Shown here piece after piece: positions 43,288-52,827 of a DNA stretch of 64,000 nucleotides. Position numbers and translations under genes: made by a program. The notes below the pieces were generated by a model. That model made no database searches. It was not told where the DNA came from and was given only the letters and a program-made list of their open reading frames with translations. Numbering within the stretch: position 1 is the stretch's first letter; each line of letters opens with the position of its first letter. Source of the stretch: Rhodopirellula bahusiensis (GTDB lineage Bacteria > Planctomycetota > Planctomycetia > Pirellulales > Pirellulaceae); contig NZ_NIZW01000011.1 of NCBI RefSeq assembly GCF_002727185.1, positions 172,730-236,729 of the forward strand. Reading direction: 5' to 3'.

Positions 43288-44424
43288 ATGAAAAGCTCGC
43301 GAAAACTGTCCGTCCTTTGGTTCGTGTCGCTTGTCTGCCTTCTTTTGGGCCCGGTCTCCGGTTTGTCAGCCGATGATGGCGACAAGAACGCCGGCGAGCA
43401 ACAGACTGCCGAAGCCGAGAAACCGGCCGAAGTGAAGAAAGACGCGAAGCCCGAGAAACCGGCCAAGCAGAAAGATGAGGCGAAAAAGGACGAGCCCAAG
43501 AAGCAGGAGCCTAAGAAGGACGAACCGAAAAAGGCTGCTCCAGCCAAGGCTGAGAAGAAGGAGATGAAAGAGGAGAAGAAAGAGGAGAAGAAGAAAGACA
43601 AGAAGCCGGAGGAAAAGCCTGTCGTCAAATCGGTCTTTCCTGACAAAGCACTCGAGTCCGCTGTTCGCGCCGAAGTGTTCGCCAAACGGCACAACGAAGA
43701 ACCAATCACCGCCGAAGATGTCGCGAAAATCTCTCGCGTCGTTGGCACCGCCAAAGGCATTCAGTCGCTTGAGGGTTTGCAGCACTGCAAGTCATTGATG
43801 CTGATCGATCTTGCCGACAACGAGTTCTCTGATTTGTCTCCCATCGCCGATTTGAAGCGATTGCAATCGGTCACCTTGGCGGGCAACAAGATCACCAGCC
43901 TGGAACCGTTGACCGAATTGGTTGCGATGCAGTTGTTAGATGTTTCTCGCAATGAGCTGACCAGTTTGGATCCACTGACCAAAATGTCGAATCTGCGGAC
44001 CTTGTATGTTGCTGACAACAAGCTCACCAGCCTCGACCCGCTGGCTGGGCTGACCAAAATCTGGTCGCTCGATGTGGCCGGCAATGAACTGACCAGTTTG
44101 GACCCGGTCTCAAAGCTGGGTTGGCTGACGACGTTGGAGGTCTCCGACAACAAACTCACTTCGATTGAGCCACTGACCTCGCTCAATGATTTGGACATGC
44201 TGATTGCTCCGGGCAACCCGTTTGCCAATCTGAAACCGCTGGTCGACATGTGCCGAGCGGACGTGGAAGGCGATCGCCGGTTTGCACCCTATCTGAACAT
44301 CTATCTGTCGCCTGCCCAAATGAAGAACGCCGATTGGGCGGATGACCTTGCTGCGTTGCGAGATCTTGGTGTGCGTCTGCATGAGTACGAGCGAAAGAAG
44401 TCGGGAGAAGCAACGAATCCATGA
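43288..44424 (+). CDS. Secreted leucine-rich-repeat protein with Lys/Glu-rich linker
   Basis: 378 residues. Signal peptide MKSSRKLSVLWFVSLVCLLL with cleavage near GLSA. Residues about 35-115 are a highly charged Lys/Glu/Pro/Ala linker. A helical segment (VFPDKALESAVRAEVF) precedes six internalin-type repeats of 22 residues: LTSLDPL-x-KM-x-NL-x-TLYVADNK and variants (LNDLDMLIAPGN is the last). ATG 43288 gives the signal peptide. The stop overlaps the kinase start (ATGA), indicating co-translation with a cytoplasmic kinase. The charged linker could reach through a cell-envelope layer. Confidence 0.82.
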   Translation: MKSSRKLSVLWFVSLVCLLLGPVSGLSADDGDKNAGEQQTAEAEKPAEVKKDAKPEKPAKQKDEAKKDEPKKQEPKKDEPKKAAPAKAEKKEMKEEKKEEKKKDKKPEEKPVVKSVFPDKALESAVRAEVFAKRHNEEPITAEDVAKISRVVGTAKGIQSLEGLQHCKSLMLIDLADNEFSDLSPIADLKRLQSVTLAGNKITSLEPLTELVAMQLLDVSRNELTSLDPLTKMSNLRTLYVADNKLTSLDPLAGLTKIWSLDVAGNELTSLDPVSKLGWLTTLEVSDNKLTSIEPLTSLNDLDMLIAPGNPFANLKPLVDMCRADVEGDRRFAPYLNIYLSPAQMKNADWADDLAALRDLGVRLHEYERKKSGEATNP

Positions 44425-45929
44425 GTGCTCCGACTCCTGAGGAATTCATTCAACGAGCGATTGCAGTTGGAATCGCGGATCGTCGGGAAGTCGATCGTGC
44501 GCTTTCGGAACTGGGTGCCGAAGAACGTCGGCTCAGCGAAGTCATCGAGCTGCTGCAGCGACACGGAATCCTGACCACGTTGCAGTGCGAGAAACTGAAC
44601 CGCGGCGACAAAGGCGGCTACTTCTACGGCGACTACAAGGTTCAGTACCTGATCGGTGCCGGTACGTTCGCTCGCGTCTATCGAGCTGAGAAAGACAACG
44701 AGGTCTTTGCCGTCAAAGTGCTGCGAAAGCGTTTTCGCGATGAACCGAAGGAGATGGAGCAATTCCTTCGCGAAGGCAGCATGGGTTTGAAACTCAAACA
44801 CCCGAACATCGTTCGGATTTTGGATGTTGTTCCCGACGTCCGCAATCCGTTCTTGGTGATGGAGTTTGTCGAAGGGCAGACGCTACGGGAATTGGTCCGC
44901 ATCCGCAAACAGTTGCCGGTTGAACTGTCGCTAAAATTGACGATGGAAATCGCGGCGGGTTTGGCTCACGCCGCCAGTCTCGGGATTTCGCACCGTGACT
45001 TGAAGCTATCTAACGTTCTGATTTCATCGGGAGGCACGGCGAAGCTGGTTGACTTTGGGTTGGCCGCCTTGGCCGATCGAAACAACCCCGAACAAGTCGC
45101 TGATTGCCCGAACGCTCGCGCGATCGATTATGCGGCGTTGGAACGAGGCACCAACGTCCGCAAAGATGACCCTCGCAGCGATGTTTTCTTCACTGGAAAC
45201 ATGCTCTATCACATGTTGGCGGGGACACCGGCGCTTTCGGAAACACGAGACCGTTTGGCTCGGTTGAACGTTTCTCGCTTCCAAGAAATCAAACCCATCA
45301 CGGATCATGTGCCGGATTGCCCGGGGCTTGTCAGTCAGCTGTTGATCAAGATTTTGGCATACGATCCGGAGAAGCGGGTTCAGTCGGCTTCGGCATTGAG
45401 GATCGAAGTGGAACGAGTCCTGGAAACGCTCAAGAAGGGTCCGGTCGAACGGCAAGTCCACGACACGAGTGGAACCGTCGACGCCGCGGATGTGGGTGAC
45501 GATCACGTGGTCACCAATGAGGGTGAAGGCTACGTGGTGATGCTGGTGGAATCGAAAGCCAACCTGCAAAACGCCGTTCGTGAAAGATTGAAAGCACGGG
45601 GTTACCGAGTGTTGATCATCGCGGATCCAAAACGTGCTTTGGCTCGATTCGAGGACGACATCGAGAATCCCGCAGATTGTGTGATCTTTGGAGCAGCCGA
45701 ACTTGGCAACGACGCGTTGGAGGCCTACAACCAGTTCGTCACCGACGAACAGACTGCTGAAATTCCTGCGGTCTTGCTGGTCGATCAACGCCAAGGACAC
45801 ATCATCGGTCGCGCCAAACGCGGCCCCAATCGCGTGCTGCTTCCACTGCCGCTGCGAGTCAAGCAACTACGAGTTGCGTTGATGCAGTTGCTGGCCAACG
45901 TCGAAAAGCGTACCCCGGGAATGTTCTGA
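44421..45929 (+). CDS. Ser/Thr protein kinase with receiver-like C-terminal domain
   Basis: 502 residues. A helical N-terminal domain (1-65, with LQRHGILTTLQCEKLNRGD) is followed by a Hanks-type kinase (72-340): G-loop GAGTFARVYRA (79-89), Lys99 in AVKVL, HRDLKLSN with Asp193/Asn198, and DFG at 211-213. All catalytic residues are present; the activation end reads DYAALERGT in place of an APE motif. Residues 370-490 resemble a response-regulator receiver (VVMLVESKANLQNAVRERL), but the phospho-acceptor strand reads CVIFGAAELG with no Asp at the usual site, so it is probably a pseudoreceiver. No membrane span. It overlaps the LRR gene by 4 bases. Confidence 0.88.
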   Translation: MSAPTPEEFIQRAIAVGIADRREVDRALSELGAEERRLSEVIELLQRHGILTTLQCEKLNRGDKGGYFYGDYKVQYLIGAGTFARVYRAEKDNEVFAVKVLRKRFRDEPKEMEQFLREGSMGLKLKHPNIVRILDVVPDVRNPFLVMEFVEGQTLRELVRIRKQLPVELSLKLTMEIAAGLAHAASLGISHRDLKLSNVLISSGGTAKLVDFGLAALADRNNPEQVADCPNARAIDYAALERGTNVRKDDPRSDVFFTGNMLYHMLAGTPALSETRDRLARLNVSRFQEIKPITDHVPDCPGLVSQLLIKILAYDPEKRVQSASALRIEVERVLETLKKGPVERQVHDTSGTVDAADVGDDHVVTNEGEGYVVMLVESKANLQNAVRERLKARGYRVLIIADPKRALARFEDDIENPADCVIFGAAELGNDALEAYNQFVTDEQTAEIPAVLLVDQRQGHIIGRAKRGPNRVLLPLPLRVKQLRVALMQLLANVEKRTPGMF

Positions 45930-45984
45930 GTCGTCTGGTCGGTCGTCTTCTTCCTAACACGCGACAGATGGATTGAATCTCGAG

Positions 45985-46803
45985 ATGCAACTCACCGGAT
46001 TGACGGTCATTGGCGGCGGGCAAATGGCTCGGGCTCTCGTTGGCGGAATGCTCGAAAGCGGATGCCTGAAACCCAGTGGACTGACGGTTGTTCACAAAAC
46101 CAAATCGACTGGGGATTGGTGGTCGTCGAAGTACCCCGAGTGCTCGACCACGACCGACACGGTTGCCGCGGTATCGGGTGCGAAGGTCGTGATGTTGGCT
46201 GTCAAACCGCACATCATTGCAGACGTTTTGGCAGTGAAGAATGACGCGGGCAAATCGGCTGACTGGTCGGAACGATTGATCGTTTCGATCGCTGCCGGGA
46301 TCGGTCTCGACAAACTGACACAAGGCGTTGGACACGATCGGGTCGTTCGCGTGATGCCAAATACGCCGAGCCTGGTCGGTGAAGGCGCCAGCGGTTTCTG
46401 CGTCAGTTCCGGAGTGAACAACGACGACATTGAACTGATCGAAACGATGCTGAGCAGCGTCGGTATCGCGTCTCAGGTCACCGAGCCACAAATGAATGCG
46501 GTCACGGGCGTCAGTGGTTCCGGACCCGCGTACGTATTCTTGATTATCGAAGCGCTCGCCGACGGCGGTGTTGCGGCGGGCTTGCCGCGTGCGACCGCTC
46601 TGCAATTGGCGACGCAGACAGTTCTCGGTGCGGCGAAAATGGTTCGCGAAACGGGGGAGCATCCCGGCGTGCTGAAGGACAACGTCTGCAGCCCCGGTGG
46701 AACAACCATTGCCGCGATGAGCGTCCTGGAACAGAATGCGGTGCGAGGAGCGATGATTCAAGCTGTTCAAGCGTCAGCGAACCGCAGTCGCGAACTGGCC
46801 TAG
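45985..46803 (+). CDS. proC: Pyrroline-5-carboxylate reductase
   Basis: 272 residues, last step of proline synthesis. Rossmann start LTGLTVIGGGQMARALVGGM, the substrate-side KPHIIADVL, VRVMPNTPSLVGEGASGFC, and the hallmark TGVSGSGPAYVFLIIEALADGGVAAGLPR with GVLKDNVCSPGGTTIAAMSVLE. ATG 45985 is chosen over the TTG at 45973. Single gene, 55 bases after the kinase, possibly on the same transcript. Confidence 0.95.
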   Translation: MQLTGLTVIGGGQMARALVGGMLESGCLKPSGLTVVHKTKSTGDWWSSKYPECSTTTDTVAAVSGAKVVMLAVKPHIIADVLAVKNDAGKSADWSERLIVSIAAGIGLDKLTQGVGHDRVVRVMPNTPSLVGEGASGFCVSSGVNNDDIELIETMLSSVGIASQVTEPQMNAVTGVSGSGPAYVFLIIEALADGGVAAGLPRATALQLATQTVLGAAKMVRETGEHPGVLKDNVCSPGGTTIAAMSVLEQNAVRGAMIQAVQASANRSRELA

Positions 46804-46881
46804 TTCAGCCGCTTAGTCTGCTGTTGCGAGCCAGCACAATTCGCTCGAGACATTTCCTAGAACTTCCACAGGGACACCGCG

Positions 46882-47121
46882 ATGGTTTCGCCGATCGTCA
46901 AAGTTGACGACAAACACGTGCCGCTTTACCGAGTCGTTTGGGTGGCGGATTTGCCGCACTTTTGTGGCGAAGAAGACTGCCAACGTGAAGGCTACTACGA
47001 GATCCGTTTGGACGTCGAAGATTCCGTGTGGACGAGCTCGGCCGAGCGAGATGTTGTGCTCGAAGCGTTGAACCGTTGGTGCGGTGACCCTCGCGAAGAT
47101 TCCGACGAGCGGCCTTTTTAG
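46882..47121 (+). CDS. Small conserved-looking protein, 79 aa
   Basis: MVSPIVKVDDKHVPLYRVVWVADLPHFCGEEDCQREGYYEIRLD-type text (split here by position: residues 1-44), then SAERDVVLEALNRWCGDP. A compact soluble protein with a Cys-x-x-Glu-Asp-Cys pair (residues 28 and 33). No family recognised. It has ATG 46882 after cagggacacc and follows proC by 78 bases. A hairpin follows between it and the convergent membrane-protein gene. Confidence 0.55.
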   Translation: MVSPIVKVDDKHVPLYRVVWVADLPHFCGEEDCQREGYYEIRLDVEDSVWTSSAERDVVLEALNRWCGDPREDSDERPF

Positions 47122-47130
47122 ATCTGCAGG

Positions 47131-47155
47131 CGGCAAAGCGGTTTCGCCGCTTCCG
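47131..47155. terminator. Weak bidirectional hairpin between convergent genes
   Basis: aagcgg (47136-47141), loop tttcg, ccgctt (47147-47152), with outer cgg/ccg pairing and a ctttt tract just after on the plus strand. It lies between the 79-aa gene and the zinc-ribbon membrane gene. Confidence 0.4.
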
Positions 47156-47160
47156 TCTTT

Positions 47161-48879
47161 TCAGCCACCACTGGCTTCGCGAGCTCGTTCTGCCTCGCGA
47201 ACTTCATCGATGTCGTTGTCTCTGGGCTGGTCATTGACCGACTGGCCAATCGCCTTTGCCAATCGACCCAACATCGCAAAGTAGATGAAGGTTCCCGCGG
47301 TGCCCACAAAGATGCACACCACCGCCGCGGCCACGGGAGGAAACAAACTGGCCATGAAAAAGATCAGGAAGGCACCAAAGAAGATCAACGCTGCGGACAG
47401 ATAGAAACCGCCCCACGCTTCTTCGCAACGCGTCACGCTACGTCCGACTTCGGGCGAGAACGGGACGAACATATTCTGCATGTCCAACATCGACAGCAAG
47501 ACAAAAGGGAAGAGCAGAAACACAGAGAGCATGGTCAAGCAAACCGTTGCTAAGTTCTGACCAAACGCGAGGGTGCCGATGAGCCAACCTGGTCCGCCGG
47601 TCAAGCCGACGGCGGCGAAGCAGAATGCTGTGGGAGCCAGCCACTCCATAGGTTCCAGGGTCAGCGGCCAATCCGAAACTGATTCTTCATCGTTGCTCAC
47701 TGATTGCAGGATGGTGAATCCGCACGCCAACACCATCGCTCCGTAAACGATGCCAGCGGGAAACAAGAACTTCAGTGCCGCATCAAATCCAGATGCGATC
47801 GCGATGAAAGCAATCACAGCAGCGATGGACGACAGGATCAGCCAATGAACGGTCACGCTGAACTGGCCGAAGACTCCAAAGACAGCTTTCGCCCAGTCGG
47901 AAATTTTGGGCACGTCCAAATCGGGAGCCGGTTCTTCTTCTTCGACGCGGGCAGCTTGGGCGAGCAACTCTTGAGCTGATTTGCGGAACGGATCAGCGGG
48001 GCGATCGCTCTGCGTCACCGCGGTTTCGTTGAACTGGAAAGATTGGGCGCGATCCATGTCGATCACAACCTTCTTCTTCTTCCGAGGCGCCGGCGGAACT
48101 TTGATCGACTTGTGACAATCGTGGCAACGAATTTGTTTGCCGGACTGTGCGGAGGTCACATTCATCATGGTCGCACAAACGGGGCATCGAACACGGAAGT
48201 TCTCTTCGTATTCAACGTTGTGAGCGACTGGTTCGTCGGAGGCCGGCGGCTTGGGCTTGCTCGCCGATGCCGCCAGGGCGGCGGCTTGGCTGAACAACGG
48301 ATCGACCATCGAGTCCTTTGCCGCGGGAGTTGCTGCTTCGCCCGCACTCGGGAACGAGGACACCGATTCTTCCATCGAATCGAAATTGAATGGATCGTCG
48401 GGGTCGTCAAACGCGTCAGCAGCAGGCTCCTGCTTGCCGTTTTCTGTCCCTCTCGAAATGTCCTGGATATTGTCGAACCCAAACGGATCTTCGTCATCCG
48501 ATGATGAGGCGGAGTCGACCGGAGGCAGATCCATGTCGAACATGTCGCCACCGGAGTCAGCCGAATCCTGCTTCGACGCTTGCGAGTCGGCTTCTGATGG
48601 AACGCTCGACCCGGCAGGCTTGGGTGTCACCGCCGGAGAAATATTCGCAGGAGCCACTTGGGTGGGTTGCGACGTGGCCGCAGGTTTCTGCGGCGTGGAA
48701 CTCTTCTCGGGCGGATCACTCAGTACCAACCAATCGTCGTCGTCATTGGTGGAATTGGCTGAGACCCCAGGGACCAAGAACGTGTCCTGGCACTTCGGGC
48801 AAATCACGCGAGTCCCGCCGGCATCGTCGCTTACCGCGACGGCCGCGAAACATCGCGGGCATTGCACCGATTGTGTCAT
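47161..48879 (-). CDS. Membrane protein with two zinc-ribbon domains
   Basis: 572 residues. Residues 5-38 form an MJ0042-type zinc ribbon (CPRC at 7-10, CPKC at 27-30), followed by about 180 residues of low-complexity acidic/Ser/Pro text. A second ribbon (RCPVCATMM...CHDCHKS) is at about 235-260. The C-terminal third has about six hydrophobic spans (for example VHWLILSSIAAVIAFIAIAS and AALIFFGAFLIFFMASLFPPV). Zinc-ribbon plus multi-span proteins are abundant in planctomycetes with unknown role. It is followed 6 bases after its upstream neighbour frr, so the pyrH-frr-zinc-ribbon genes are probably co-transcribed. Confidence 0.78.
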   Translation of the reverse strand: MTQSVQCPRCFAAVAVSDDAGGTRVICPKCQDTFLVPGVSANSTNDDDDWLVLSDPPEKSSTPQKPAATSQPTQVAPANISPAVTPKPAGSSVPSEADSQASKQDSADSGGDMFDMDLPPVDSASSSDDEDPFGFDNIQDISRGTENGKQEPAADAFDDPDDPFNFDSMEESVSSFPSAGEAATPAAKDSMVDPLFSQAAALAASASKPKPPASDEPVAHNVEYEENFRVRCPVCATMMNVTSAQSGKQIRCHDCHKSIKVPPAPRKKKKVVIDMDRAQSFQFNETAVTQSDRPADPFRKSAQELLAQAARVEEEEPAPDLDVPKISDWAKAVFGVFGQFSVTVHWLILSSIAAVIAFIAIASGFDAALKFLFPAGIVYGAMVLACGFTILQSVSNDEESVSDWPLTLEPMEWLAPTAFCFAAVGLTGGPGWLIGTLAFGQNLATVCLTMLSVFLLFPFVLLSMLDMQNMFVPFSPEVGRSVTRCEEAWGGFYLSAALIFFGAFLIFFMASLFPPVAAAVVCIFVGTAGTFIYFAMLGRLAKAIGQSVNDQPRDNDIDEVREAERAREASGG

Positions 48880-48885
48880 GGACGA

Positions 48886-49446
48886 TCAGTCCTCCATCAC
48901 TTCCGCTTCGCGAGCTTTGGCGGATTCATTGACGTTTGTTTCAGCTTTCTTGGTCAACTCTTGCACTTGATCTTTGGTCTTGTCGCGATCGTCTTCCGTC
49001 ATCTCTTTGTCCTTCTCGGCTGTTTCAGCAGCTTTGTTGGCATCGCGACGAATGTTGCGGATCGACACCTTCGCCTCTTCCGCCAACTCTTTGATTCGCG
49101 AAACCATTTTCTTGCGGACTTCGCCCGACAATGGCGGCACGTTCAAACGAATGACGCGGCCATCGTTTTGTGGGTTCAAACCCAAATCGCCGGCGACAAT
49201 CGCTTTTTCGATATCTTTGATTGTCGTTGCGTCGTACGGGCGAATCAAGATTTGTTGTGGCTCCGGCGTGCCAATGCTGGCCAATTGTTTCAGCGGCGTC
49301 AGCGAACCGTAAACCTCGACTTTGATCGAATCGACCAAACCTGGGTTAGCTCTTCCGGTGCGAATCCCCGACAAATTGTTCTGCAACACCGAAACGGCTT
49401 TGTCCATTCGCTCTTCGGCGTCCATCAATATCTCGTCGCTCGTCAT
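48886..49446 (-). CDS. frr: Ribosome recycling factor
   Basis: 186 residues, the normal length. It releases ribosomes from mRNA with EF-G. Diagnostic text: SGIRTGRANPGLVDSIKVEVYG, LASIGTPEPQQILIRPYD, IEKAIVAGDLGLNPQNDGRVIRL and the coiled-coil SRIKELAEEAKVSIRNIRRDA. ATG 49446 gives the usual N-terminus; the frame opens far upstream inside pyrH's 3' end. A C-terminal extension of about eight charged residues is visible. It follows pyrH by 43 bases, the common bacterial order. Confidence 0.97.
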   Translation of the reverse strand: MTSDEILMDAEERMDKAVSVLQNNLSGIRTGRANPGLVDSIKVEVYGSLTPLKQLASIGTPEPQQILIRPYDATTIKDIEKAIVAGDLGLNPQNDGRVIRLNVPPLSGEVRKKMVSRIKELAEEAKVSIRNIRRDANKAAETAEKDKEMTEDDRDKTKDQVQELTKKAETNVNESAKAREAEVMED

Positions 49447-49489
49447 CGTGTCATCCTGGGGATTGAGGAGGGGGAAAGGCTGTTTGCAA

Positions 49490-50269
49490 TCAATGTTGGT
49501 TGGTTTGTGTGTCCTGTGGGTCACCGATCCAGGTTCCCACGGATTCACCGCGGACGGCACGAACGATGTTGCCGTCCTGCTTAAAATTAAACACCAAGAT
49601 TGGCTTGCGGTGTTCGTTGCACAACGCGATGGCGGTCGCATCCATCACGCGAAGCTTCTTCTGGATCACTTCGTTGTAGCTGAGTTGTTCGTACAAAACC
49701 GCATGTGGGTTCTTTTCTGGATCGTCGCTGTAGACGCCGTCCACGCGGGTCGCTTTCAAAATCACGTCGGCTTCGATCTCGAGTGCTCGTTGAGCCGCGG
49801 CTGTGTCAGTCGTTACAAACGGACTTCCGATTCCTCCGGAAAGGATGATCACGCGGCCTTTTTCGAGATGTCGGATGGCGCGGCGGCGGATGAATTGTTC
49901 CGCGACGCGGTCGACGGGCAACGCACTCATCACTCGAGTCTGCAACCCGATCGAATCGAGAGCGTCTTGCAACGCCAGCGAGTTGATCACCGTGGCGAGC
50001 ATGCCCATGTAGTGGGCCGTGGCCTCCTGGACTGACGCATTGGCACCAGAGAACGATGCACCTCGCAGGATGTTGCCACCGCCATTGACGATCGCGATTT
50101 GACAGCCCGATTCGTGAGCGGATTTGATCTGTTTGGCAATCGCCAGCAATTCGTTGTCGCTGATTCCCCGCTTGCCAGATTCAGCCAGGCTTTCGCCGCT
50201 GAGTTTCAAAATCACGCGGCGATAACGTAAATCGCCTTCCGGTTGACTCGATGGGGCAGTGTCGGGCAT
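49490..50269 (-). CDS. pyrH: UMP kinase
   Basis: 259 residues of the amino-acid-kinase fold: [13 protein letters not shown] near the N-terminus, [67 protein letters not shown] and [13 protein letters not shown]. It phosphorylates UMP to UDP. ATG 50269 is chosen; the frame is open further up to 50425. There is an N-terminal extension of about 16 polar residues before the first strand. It is first gene of the pyrH-frr pair and divergent from the small gene at 50573. Confidence 0.97.
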   Translation of the reverse strand: MPDTAPSSQPEGDLRYRRVILKLSGESLAESGKRGISDNELLAIAKQIKSAHESGCQIAIVNGGGNILRGASFSGANASVQEATAHYMGMLATVINSLALQDALDSIGLQTRVMSALPVDRVAEQFIRRRAIRHLEKGRVIILSGGIGSPFVTTDTAAAQRALEIEADVILKATRVDGVYSDDPEKNPHAVLYEQLSYNEVIQKKLRVMDATAIALCNEHRKPILVFNFKQDGNIVRAVRGESVGTWIGDPQDTQTNQH

Positions 50270-50572
50270 CTCGGCGTCAGGTCGTGTCAGAGGAAGCGAA
50301 GAGAGAAGGTGTGTCGCCACGCAAAATCGCTGCATTTGCGAGCGAGCGGGGCAGCTAAAACGGTAACGATTTCCGCGTGTTTGCGAAACCAGACACGATT
50401 CTCCGTGTTTTTGTTTCACCAACACGATCCTTCGCTACAGACCGCCCCTGTAGATGGGGATCAATTGTGCTTTTCCGCTCCCTTCCCTCGATTCTTGACC
50501 TAGGGTTGTGGTGAGAGGTCTCTCGAAAACGTGTGCAAGACACGCTCGTTACCCGTGTGAGGATCCACATTG
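50270..50572. other. Divergent intergenic region upstream of pyrH
   Basis: About 300 bases between pyrH and the small plus-strand gene; expected to hold both promoters. The pyrH frame continues open through part of it without family resemblance. Confidence 0.35.
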
Positions 50573-50911
50573 ATGCCGTTGCCACCTCCAACTCAAACCA
50601 GCCAGACGACACCTGTGACCGTAATTCCGCCCCGTCGGAACCGGCAGGAGTCCGCTGTGCGATCGGAAACCACGGAATCGCGTTCGACCGAGCGAGAAGT
50701 TCGCCAAGACCGCCGTCGAAATAGAGAATCAGGCGACAGTGGATTCGCGAGAGAACGGCGTCAATTCGGTAGTTCTCATGCCGATCTGTCGGAAGATGGT
50801 TGTGAACTGGCTGCAGCGATCGATCAGTACAAGATGAAACATCATCGTCGGTACATTACCTGCGACGAAATGTTGATCGTGATGCGAGAACTTGGCTACA
50901 GCAAATCGTAG
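50573..50911 (+). CDS. Small protein with disordered basic N-terminus and conserved helical end, 112 aa
   Basis: Residues 1-70 are Arg/Ser/Glu/Thr-rich and probably disordered. The C-terminus ELAAAIDQYKMKHHRRYI then TCDEMLIVMRELGYSK looks like a compact two-helix domain that I believe recurs in planctomycete small proteins; no function is known to me. A TTG precedes ATG 50573 directly. Possibly a nucleic-acid-associated protein given its basic tail, but that is only a guess. Confidence 0.6.
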   Translation: MPLPPPTQTSQTTPVTVIPPRRNRQESAVRSETTESRSTEREVRQDRRRNRESGDSGFARERRQFGSSHADLSEDGCELAAAIDQYKMKHHRRYITCDEMLIVMRELGYSKS

Positions 50912-50978
50912 CTACTCGGAACGGGTTCCCCTGAAACTCAATGTCAGGGCGTAGCCGACGGTCTGACGGAGGCCATTA

Positions 50979-52706
50979 TTACTCTGACGGCAAATCCGAT
51001 TTCAGCTGGATCACTAGCGGATCATCAGACACAACCATCGCTCGTTTGGTTTTGTATTGGGGGCCGACCTTGAATTGTTTGGGCGGGTACGCCGAGGGCA
51101 TCCGTTCGAGCGTGAACTCCCCCTCTTCATTCGTCCTGGAAAAATCGTTGGACGTTTGAAACCTGTTCCAGGCGTAGACGCCGACGTTTGCTAGTGGGTC
51201 GCCATCTTGATCGATCAGCTTTCCACGGACGAGTCTCGTTGGTATCAATTCGAGGGGTTCCAGGTCGCACGTCGTTGAGTCGATTGGAACCATGGTTCGT
51301 TTGCCTTGCGGTAGCTGGAGGTTTCTCGGTTGCTCAAATCGGTGAGCCTGGTTGAAACCATCCACAACGGTCAATGATTCGTATCCGATCGTGCCTGGAA
51401 AGACTCTCGCTTGAAATCGGCCGTTCGCGTCGGTCTTGGTGTAGACCGCTAATTCTCGGCTGACGCCTGCATCTCGGCCATGGTTGATCTTCACCGACTT
51501 GCTTGCTGCAGGTTCGCCTGATTCACGGTAGACGTACCGACTTCGAACCAGGACCATCTTTATCGCCTTGCAGTCAAGCTTTAGCTCTTCTCCGGGGCTC
51601 ACCGTCGCCTTCTTTGGCAAAGTGATTCGCACTTTTGCTTCCTCGCCGAAACGATCGACCAACTTAAATTTGCCCGCTGCCATGGCAGGCAGATGAAACG
51701 TTCCGCTCTGGTCCAACCTGACTTTCGCGACGCCTTGCATCGACAAAGTGGCATTCTTTGGGCGACGGAAGCCAGATGTCTCGAACAACAACTCGGTCGC
51801 ATTCAGCGCGTCAGGATCGACGCCGTTCGGTACGCGAACGACACCACTCACAGAACCGACTGGATAAATTACCAAGTCGTTCTGAAGTTCCTTTCCAATC
51901 GTGTTGTTGTTGGTGAAAGACCTTTGCAGGCCATGGTCGGGGGATTCACATTCCAATTCTGCGAATTCCATCCGGTCGATGGTCGAAAAGGAAACTCGGC
52001 CATCAGCATCCGTGGTTCGAGCCAACGATGCACGGAGCACTTGGGGAACACCGATTCGTTTTCGAATCGCACCGTGGTCATTGTTGTCGTCTGGCGTCAA
52101 CTCTCGGGCGAACCAAACAAGCTGAGTCGGGGTAATCGTGACATTGGGCTGCGGGGCCCCCTCGGCGCTGATGATTCGCAAATCGGTTGACGGTTTGGGA
52201 AGCCGAATGACCAAGTCCTTTTCCAAGTCCTCTCGATCCGGCATTTCTATCGCTTTACCGTAGAACATCGCGACTGAACGAAGGTTCCACTGGAAATAGG
52301 CATCAGGAATTCCTACGGATGTCCCAAGCAGCCATGTTCGTTCGTGTTCATTGCCGACGGATGGGACTGTCACCCAGGTTGCCACTAGTCCCGGCCCCCC
52401 TTCGATTCTTTTCAGATAGGGGTTTGCGATCAGGACACCGTCAGGCAATTGAAATTGGCCAGAATCATTTGTCGTTGTCTGATGTCGCAGCTTGTACTGC
52501 TTCTCCTCCCTGCGAATCCCAGATTCTCCGAATTGCCTGACCAACGCGTTTGGAATCGGTTGGTCATCAACATCGAGAAGCGTGAAGGTTGGACCCGAAG
52601 CGTCTGCAACCGTCGGCGGGAGCGTTTCAACAAGAAGACAAGTCAGGATTGTCGTAGCGATCCATCCGAAATTCGATACGGGACTGCTGAAGCGGTTGCG
52701 ACGCAT
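50979..52706 (-). CDS. Exported protein with carboxypeptidase-regulatory-like domains
   Basis: 575 residues. An N-terminal membrane/signal segment (NFGWIATTILTCLLVETLPP) ends near TVADASG. Repeated beta-sandwich units follow: FTLLDVDDQPIPNALVRQ with TTTNDSGQFQLPDGV, SVSGVVRVPNGVDPDAL, then VKINHGRDAGVS with TDANGRFQARVFPG and LVRGKLIDQDGDPLANVGVYAW with TNEEGEFTLERMP. These match CarboxypepD_reg-like domains, seen in planctomycete envelope proteins with unknown ligands. A related protein is at 11056. It is convergent with the small gene at 50573. Confidence 0.72.
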   Translation of the reverse strand: MRRNRFSSPVSNFGWIATTILTCLLVETLPPTVADASGPTFTLLDVDDQPIPNALVRQFGESGIRREEKQYKLRHQTTTNDSGQFQLPDGVLIANPYLKRIEGGPGLVATWVTVPSVGNEHERTWLLGTSVGIPDAYFQWNLRSVAMFYGKAIEMPDREDLEKDLVIRLPKPSTDLRIISAEGAPQPNVTITPTQLVWFARELTPDDNNDHGAIRKRIGVPQVLRASLARTTDADGRVSFSTIDRMEFAELECESPDHGLQRSFTNNNTIGKELQNDLVIYPVGSVSGVVRVPNGVDPDALNATELLFETSGFRRPKNATLSMQGVAKVRLDQSGTFHLPAMAAGKFKLVDRFGEEAKVRITLPKKATVSPGEELKLDCKAIKMVLVRSRYVYRESGEPAASKSVKINHGRDAGVSRELAVYTKTDANGRFQARVFPGTIGYESLTVVDGFNQAHRFEQPRNLQLPQGKRTMVPIDSTTCDLEPLELIPTRLVRGKLIDQDGDPLANVGVYAWNRFQTSNDFSRTNEEGEFTLERMPSAYPPKQFKVGPQYKTKRAMVVSDDPLVIQLKSDLPSE

Positions 52707-52827
52707 CGTGGTAACTCATCTCATCACGCGAACGAACTCAGGATTGGCGACCTCCCAATAGACTCGCGATGAAATGTCAAGGCAATCATTGCTCGTCGTC
52801 CAAGCTTTGCTGGCCACTGATCAAAAC

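Noticed and set aside
43390..43630. Lys/Glu-rich repeats as a DNA repeat or mobile element
   Set aside because: They lie in frame within the LRR gene and code for a charged linker, so they are protein low complexity.
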